A DNA stretch of 20,000 bases from Cryptomeria japonica (lineage: Eukaryota > Streptophyta > Pinopsida > Cupressales > Cupressaceae), in contig NW_026729195.1 in NCBI RefSeq assembly GCF_030272615.1, forward strand, positions 57,501 through 77,500. The letters are read 5' to 3'. Numbering within the stretch: position 1 is the stretch's first letter; every line of letters begins with the position of its first letter. This document shows positions 16,201 to 20,000 of this stretch, piece by piece. Both the position numbers and the translations under genes were made by a program. Under the pieces are notes generated by a model. It was not told the origin of the DNA, ran no database searches, and worked only from the letters and a program-made list of their open reading frames with translations.

Positions 16201-17923
16201 GAGGCGGACCTGAAGCCTCTTCCCTCTAGCCGTTGGGGCTTTCTCGCCGCATCCCTCGCCTCGCACCCCGATTGCTATTCGGTGAGGCTCCTCGGCCGCC
16301 TTGGAACTATCTGTGTATCGGACGCATCGCGGGATAAGGGGTTGGCAGTGGTAGTCGCCCCAAGCGCGTCCGATGCTTGGACCATTCCGAGGCGGCCCTG
16401 CAGCCTCTTCCGTCTAGCCGTTGGGGCCATCTCGCTGCATCCCCCACCTCGCACCACGATTGCTATGCGGTGAGGCTCCTTGGCCGCCTCGGAACTATCT
16501 GTGTATCGGACGCATCGCGGGATAAGGGGTTGTCACTGGTAGTCGCCCCAAGCGCGTCCGATGCTTGGACTATTCCGAGGCGGCCCTGCAGCCTCTTCCG
16601 TCTAGCCGTTGGGGCCATCTCGCCGCATCCCCCAGCTCCTCGGCCGCCTCGGAACTATCTGTGTATCGGACGCATCGCGGGATAAGGGGTTGGCAGTGGT
16701 AGTCGCCCCAAGCGCGTTCGATGCTTGGACTATTCCGAGGCGGCCCCGCAGCCTCTTCCGTCTACCCTTTGGGGCCATCTCGCCGCATCCCTCGCCTCGC
16801 ACCCCGATTGCTATGCGGTGAGGCTCCTCGGCCGCCTGGGAACTATCTTCGTATCGGATGCATCGCGGGATAAGGGGTTGTCACTGGTAGTCGCCCCAAG
16901 CGCGTCCGATGCTTGGACTATTCCGAGGCGGCCCTGTGGCCTCTTCCGTCTAGCCGTTGGGGCCATCTCGCCGCATCCCTCACCTCGCACCCCCATTGCT
17001 ATGCGGTGAGGCTCCTCGGCCGCCTTGGAACTGTCTTCGTATCGGAAGCATCGCGGGATAAGGGGTTGTCACTGGTAGTCGCCCCAAGCGCGTCCGATGC
17101 TTGGACTATTCCGAGGCGGCCCTGCAGCCTCTTCCGTCTAGCCGTTGGGGCCATCTCGCCGCATCCCCCACCTCGCACCCGGATTGCTATGCGGTGAGGC
17201 TCCTCGGCCGCCTTGGAACTATCTTCGTATCGGACGCATCGCGGGATAAGGGGTTGTCACTGGTAGTCGCCCCAAGCGCGTCCGATGCTTGGACTATTCC
17301 GACGCGGCCCTGTGGCCTCTTCCGTCTAGCCGTTGGGGCCATCTCGCCGCATCCCCCACCTCGCACCCCGATTGCTATGCGGTGAGGCTCCTCGGCCGCC
17401 TTGGAACCATCTTCGTATCGGACGCATCGCGGGATGAGGGGTTGTCACTGGTAGTCGCCCCAAGCGCGTCCGATGCTTGGACCATTCCGAGGCGGCCCTG
17501 AAGCCTCTTCCGTCTAGCCGTTGGGGCCTTCCCGCCCCATCCCTCGCCTCGCACCCCCGATTGCTATGCGGTGAGGCTCCTCGGCCGCCTTGGAACCATC
17601 TGTGTATCGGACGCATCGCGGGATAAGGGGTTGGCACTGGTAGTCGCCCCAAGCGCGTCCGATGCTTGGAGCATTCCGAGGTGGCCCTGAAGCCTCTTCC
17701 GTCTAGCCGTTGGGGCCTTCCCGCCCCATCCCTCGCCTCGCACCCCGATTGATATGCGGTGAGGCTCCTCGGCCGCCTTGGAACTATCTGTGTATCGGAC
17801 GCATCGCGGGATAAGGGGTTGGCACTGGTAGTCGTCCCAATCGCGTCCGATGCTTGGACCATTCCGAGGCGGCCCTGCAGCCTCTTCCGTTTAGCCGTCG
17901 GGGCCTTCCCGCCGCATCCCTCG
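13251..17923 (+). repeat. 188-bp tandem array, 25 copies
   Basis: Units begin CCTCGCA(A/C)CCCGATTGCTATG. The word TTGGAC(C/T)ATTCCGAGG recurs every 188 bp from 13369 to 17854, with one 160-bp step (16565 to 16725) and one 189-bp step (17477 to 17666). Units up to about 16190 differ by only scattered substitutions (for example GACGCGTCG/GACGCATCG and GGCGGCC/GGCGGAC). Later units diverge more and use GGGGCCATCTCGCCGCATCC. Each unit holds a short inverted repeat GAGGC/GCCTC around 9 nt. Because 188 is not a multiple of 3, every unit repeats the same 70-codon frame overlapping the next by 25 nt; I regard this as chance. It probably lies in transcribed leader or spacer. Confidence 0.97.
16627..16640 (+). 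other. 28-bp deletion in one 188-bp unit
   Basis: Between the markers at 16565 and 16725 the step is 160 bp. The stretch that normally reads CTCGCACCCCGATTGCTATG and the following 8 bases is absent, so CATCCCCCAG runs directly into CTCCTCGGCCGCC. Confidence 0.85.
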
Positions 17924-18200
17924 CCTCGCATCCCGATTCCTATGCGGTGAGTCTTCTCGGCCGCCGCGGAACTATACCTGTTATTGCTACTGCATCCTTC
18001 GGCTGGTAACCTCCTCTGCCGCCTTGGAACGTTCTCTTTGTCGGACGCGTCGCGGGATAAGGGGTTGGCACTGGTAGTCGCCCCAAGCGCGCCCGATGCA
18101 TAGACCGCTCCGAGTTGACCTTGCTTTCAGCCTCTCACATGCATAGACCTCTCTGAGTCGACCCTGCAGCCTCTCACGTTTAGCCTTTGGAATCTCGCCT
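17924..18200 (+). repeat. Decayed 188-bp units
   Basis: Parts of the 188-bp unit are still readable (CCTCGCATCCCGATTCCTATG, GTCGGACGCGTCGCGGGATAAGG, GGTAGTCGCCCCAAGCGCG) but are interrupted by unrelated insertions. The marker step rises to about 245 bp. ATGCATAGACC(G/T)CTC appears twice (about 18097 and 18139). Confidence 0.75.
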
Positions 18201-18480
18201 CACAACATGATTGCTATCCTTGATGCATCCCTTGCCTCGAGCCCTGATTGCTTTCTTGGCTGCATCCCTCCTCTCCTCACAGCCCGGTTGTCATCACTGC
18301 TTCATCCGTCGCTTCATGCATTCTGGCTGCTGGGCCCTTCCCACCGCACACCTCGATTGCTATCTCTTCTGCATCACACACCCCGATTGCTATCTCTGCT
18401 ACATCCCTCGGCTCTCACTTCTGCATCCTTCGCCTCCCACCTCGATTGCTATCAATGCTGCATCCGTAACCTCACACCCC
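18200..18480 (+). repeat. Short pyrimidine-rich repeat (about 30-40 bp) seeded by the 188-bp unit start
   Basis: CCCGATTGCTATC followed by TGCTGCATCC and CCTC words recurs at irregular 30-60 bp steps. These words are the beginning of the 188-bp unit, so this looks like an independent amplification of that boundary. The strand is pyrimidine-rich. No gene. Confidence 0.65.
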
Positions 18481-18672
18481 GATTGCTATGCGGGGAGGCT
18501 CCTTGGCCGCCTTGGAAATTTCTGTGTGTCGGACGCACCGCGGGATAAGGGGTTGGCACTGGTAGTCGCCCCAAGTGCGCCCGATTCTTAGACCGCTTCG
18601 AGGTGACCTCGTAGCCTCTTTCGTCCAGGCTTCCTGCCTTCAACGCCCTTTTTACACCTCGATTGCTATGCG
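18477..18672 (+). repeat. Isolated relic 188-bp unit
   Basis: CACCCCGATTGCTATGCGGGGAGGCTCC through GGGATAAGGGGTTGGCACTGG and GGTAGTCGCCCCAAGTGCGC to GACCGCTTCGAGG is one nearly complete unit with scattered substitutions. A new unit start (CCTCGATTGCTATGCG) follows at about 18657. Confidence 0.8.
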
Positions 18673-19529
18673 CGGGCTCGTTGGCGTCTATCACCTCTCT
18701 GCGAAGAGTGGCACGATGATTGTTGGGGTAAATCGTAGCAGTCCGATCTCTGGCCTTGGGCCATTGTGAGGGCTGATCGATTTCCTGTGCGCATCTCGTG
18801 TTCGCCCAGTAACAGACTCGACGACTTGTAATCGGTCTTGTTCCCGATTGTTCCTGGAGGTAGTCTTCGGAACTCTTGGATTTGACCTGTCACTCGAACT
18901 GTCCTCTTCCGAGGATGCTTGTGTGTGTGTGCTTGTGCCATTTCCTTGGCGGTATTAACGAGATATTAAAGAGCGGAGTGAGCGCCTCGCCCAGCTATGT
19001 TTGGGGCTCTCACTCCCTTACCCGGTGTGCGACCGCTTTGCACGTAGGTTGCGGAGCATCGCGACTCTTTCGATGTTTGGCGGTTGTCTTCCGGTGATGC
19101 GTTGGTCCCGAAGTGCACGTTACTAGCATTTCTGCCATTGTTCTCGATCTTTGGCACGTTCCTTCGTTGCAATTGGATATATATCTCCGTTTATACGCGC
19201 AGGCTTCTCCCGCCTATTCAGCGCTGTCCCACTCTCAGCACTCTCGTGGTCTCCTTGGCTTCTCTCTCCCGTGAGCGAGCTCTCTTCTCGAGTCTTTTCC
19301 ATGTCCCATGGAGGTTGCCTTGCGAAATTCGGGCACACAAACGTGACCGGATAAGAGCGGAATTGCCTATGAGGAGAAGCTCACCTTAGGGAGCAGCAAT
19401 GCCGAGTGTTTCGACAGAGGGTAGAGGGGGCGTTGTTTGGGCGGTTGCACAAAAGAGTGCTACGGTTGCACTGAAGGTTGCTTCTTCGTCTCCGACGAAC
19501 TCTTCGAGGCAAAAAAGCTTGTATACGGG
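18673..19529 (+). other. Non-repetitive segment, probably external transcribed spacer or IGS
   Basis: I find no internal repeats, no Pol I start motif of the TATATAGGGG type, no RNA gene and no recognisable protein. There is a short GTGTGTGTGTG run near 18921 and an ATATATAT stretch at 19178-19185 not followed by GGGG. Its position downstream of the plus-strand promoters fits a 5' external transcribed spacer, but nothing in the sequence proves it. Confidence 0.5.
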
Positions 19530-20000
19530 GTCGAGGTGGGACTGTTCGTGCGAGTTGCGCCACCAAAAGTGCGTAGGGGGCATATACCTGGGAAATGGAT
19601 GTCTCTGAGTGGCCTTACTCGGTCGCGTGCACGGTGCATTCTCTAACGGCAGGACTGTCGCGAGCATGTGCGGTTCGGATGTTTTCGGGTAAAGGGTTCC
19701 GTACGGGATGTTCTTCCCAGGCTCCTGTGAACCGAGACTCTGCATCGTCGTGCTCCGGCTCCCGTGGGTGCTTCATGCCTCGTCGAGCTGTTTGTCGTGG
19801 ACGATTAAGGCCGAGGCCTTCCTTCGAGAGGGGAATTGTTCAGGCTGGTCGAGGCGGGATTGTTCGTGCGGGGTGCACCACCAAAAGTGCGTAGGGGGCA
19901 TATGCCTGGGAAATGGATGTCTCTGAGTGGCCTTACTCGGTCGCGTGCACGGTGCACACTCTCACGGCATGACTGTCGCGAGCATCGACGGTGCGGTGGT
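19530..20000 (+). repeat. 318-bp direct repeat, one full copy and a partial second copy at the window edge
   Basis: GTCGAGG(T/C)GGGA(C/T)TGTTCGTGCG starts at 19530 and 19848, followed in both by CACCAAAAGTGCGTAGGGGG, CATAT(A/G)CCTGGGAAATGGATG and TCTCTGAGTGGCCTTACTCGG. The conserved core of about 140 bp is nearly identical. The sequence beyond it in copy 1 (19690-19847) cannot be compared because copy 2 leaves the window. Confidence 0.85.

Noticed and set aside
13369-16213. A 70-codon frame repeated identically in each 188-bp unit
   Set aside because: The unit length is not a multiple of 3, the frame needs a TTG start and overlaps its neighbour by 25 nt, and no domain is recognisable. It is conserved because the DNA repeat is homogenised.
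19178-19190. ATATATAT stretch as a gene promoter
   Set aside because: It is followed by CTCCG, not GGGG, and lacks the upstream block and the GACAAATA context present at all thirteen promoters.

Overview
I see no protein-coding gene in this window. It reads as a plant nuclear ribosomal DNA intergenic spacer (IGS). Two anchors support this. One is a complete, intact-looking 5S rRNA gene on the minus strand (5912-6030) with a plant-type internal promoter and an oligo-T stop. The other is a set of thirteen plus-strand copies of the plant RNA polymerase I start motif TATATAGGGG between 8.7 and 12.9 kb. The 5S sequence looks gymnosperm-like to me. A 5S gene inside a very long, repeat-filled 35S spacer is an arrangement known from some gymnosperms (for example Ginkgo), bryophytes and some Asteraceae. 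Gymnosperm is therefore my best guess, but it rests on one RNA and on overall architecture. No 18S, 5.8S or 26S sequence is visible.

Layout. 1-6035 is one full unit of a 6,035-bp tandem repeat, ending with the minus-strand 5S gene. The window starts 5 bp upstream of where the previous 5S copy should begin. Within the unit, 1-400 is a GC-rich 5S upstream flank, 400-780 is an A-rich degenerate repeat, 780-1250 is a CACCC-type short repeat, 1251-5340 is a GC-rich composite array punctuated by seven AT-rich modules, and 5341-5911 is the 5S downstream flank. 6036-7285 is a near-identical partial second copy. It departs from the first within 1 nt of the centre of a perfect 24-bp palindrome. 7286-8480 continues as CACCC-type repeat that is C-rich on the plus strand.

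8481-13250 is the regulatory heart: six type-A promoter units (mostly 157 bp), an array of 38/52-bp dyad repeats, four type-B promoter units (311 bp), a 50/56-bp alternating array of promoter-upstream elements without start sites, and three type-C promoter units (441-545 bp spacing) with strong downstream hairpins. 13251-17923 is a 25-copy 188-bp tandem array that appears to be derived from the leader module of the type-C promoter units. 17924-18610 holds decayed relatives of it and a short pyrimidine-rich repeat. 18611-19529 is single-copy sequence, probably external transcribed spacer or further IGS. At 19530 a new 318-bp repeat starts and runs off the edge.

How it may work (inference): the 5S gene is transcribed leftward by Pol III, while the spacer promoters fire rightward by Pol I towards an 18S gene beyond the right edge. 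The two systems are divergent and separated by about 2.7 kb of C-rich repeat. The promoter, enhancer-like and leader arrays resemble in logic the spacer-promoter plus enhancer organisation described for Xenopus rDNA, but the sequences are unrelated. The long open frames across the GC-rich and 188-bp arrays are by-products of repetition and low stop-codon density.
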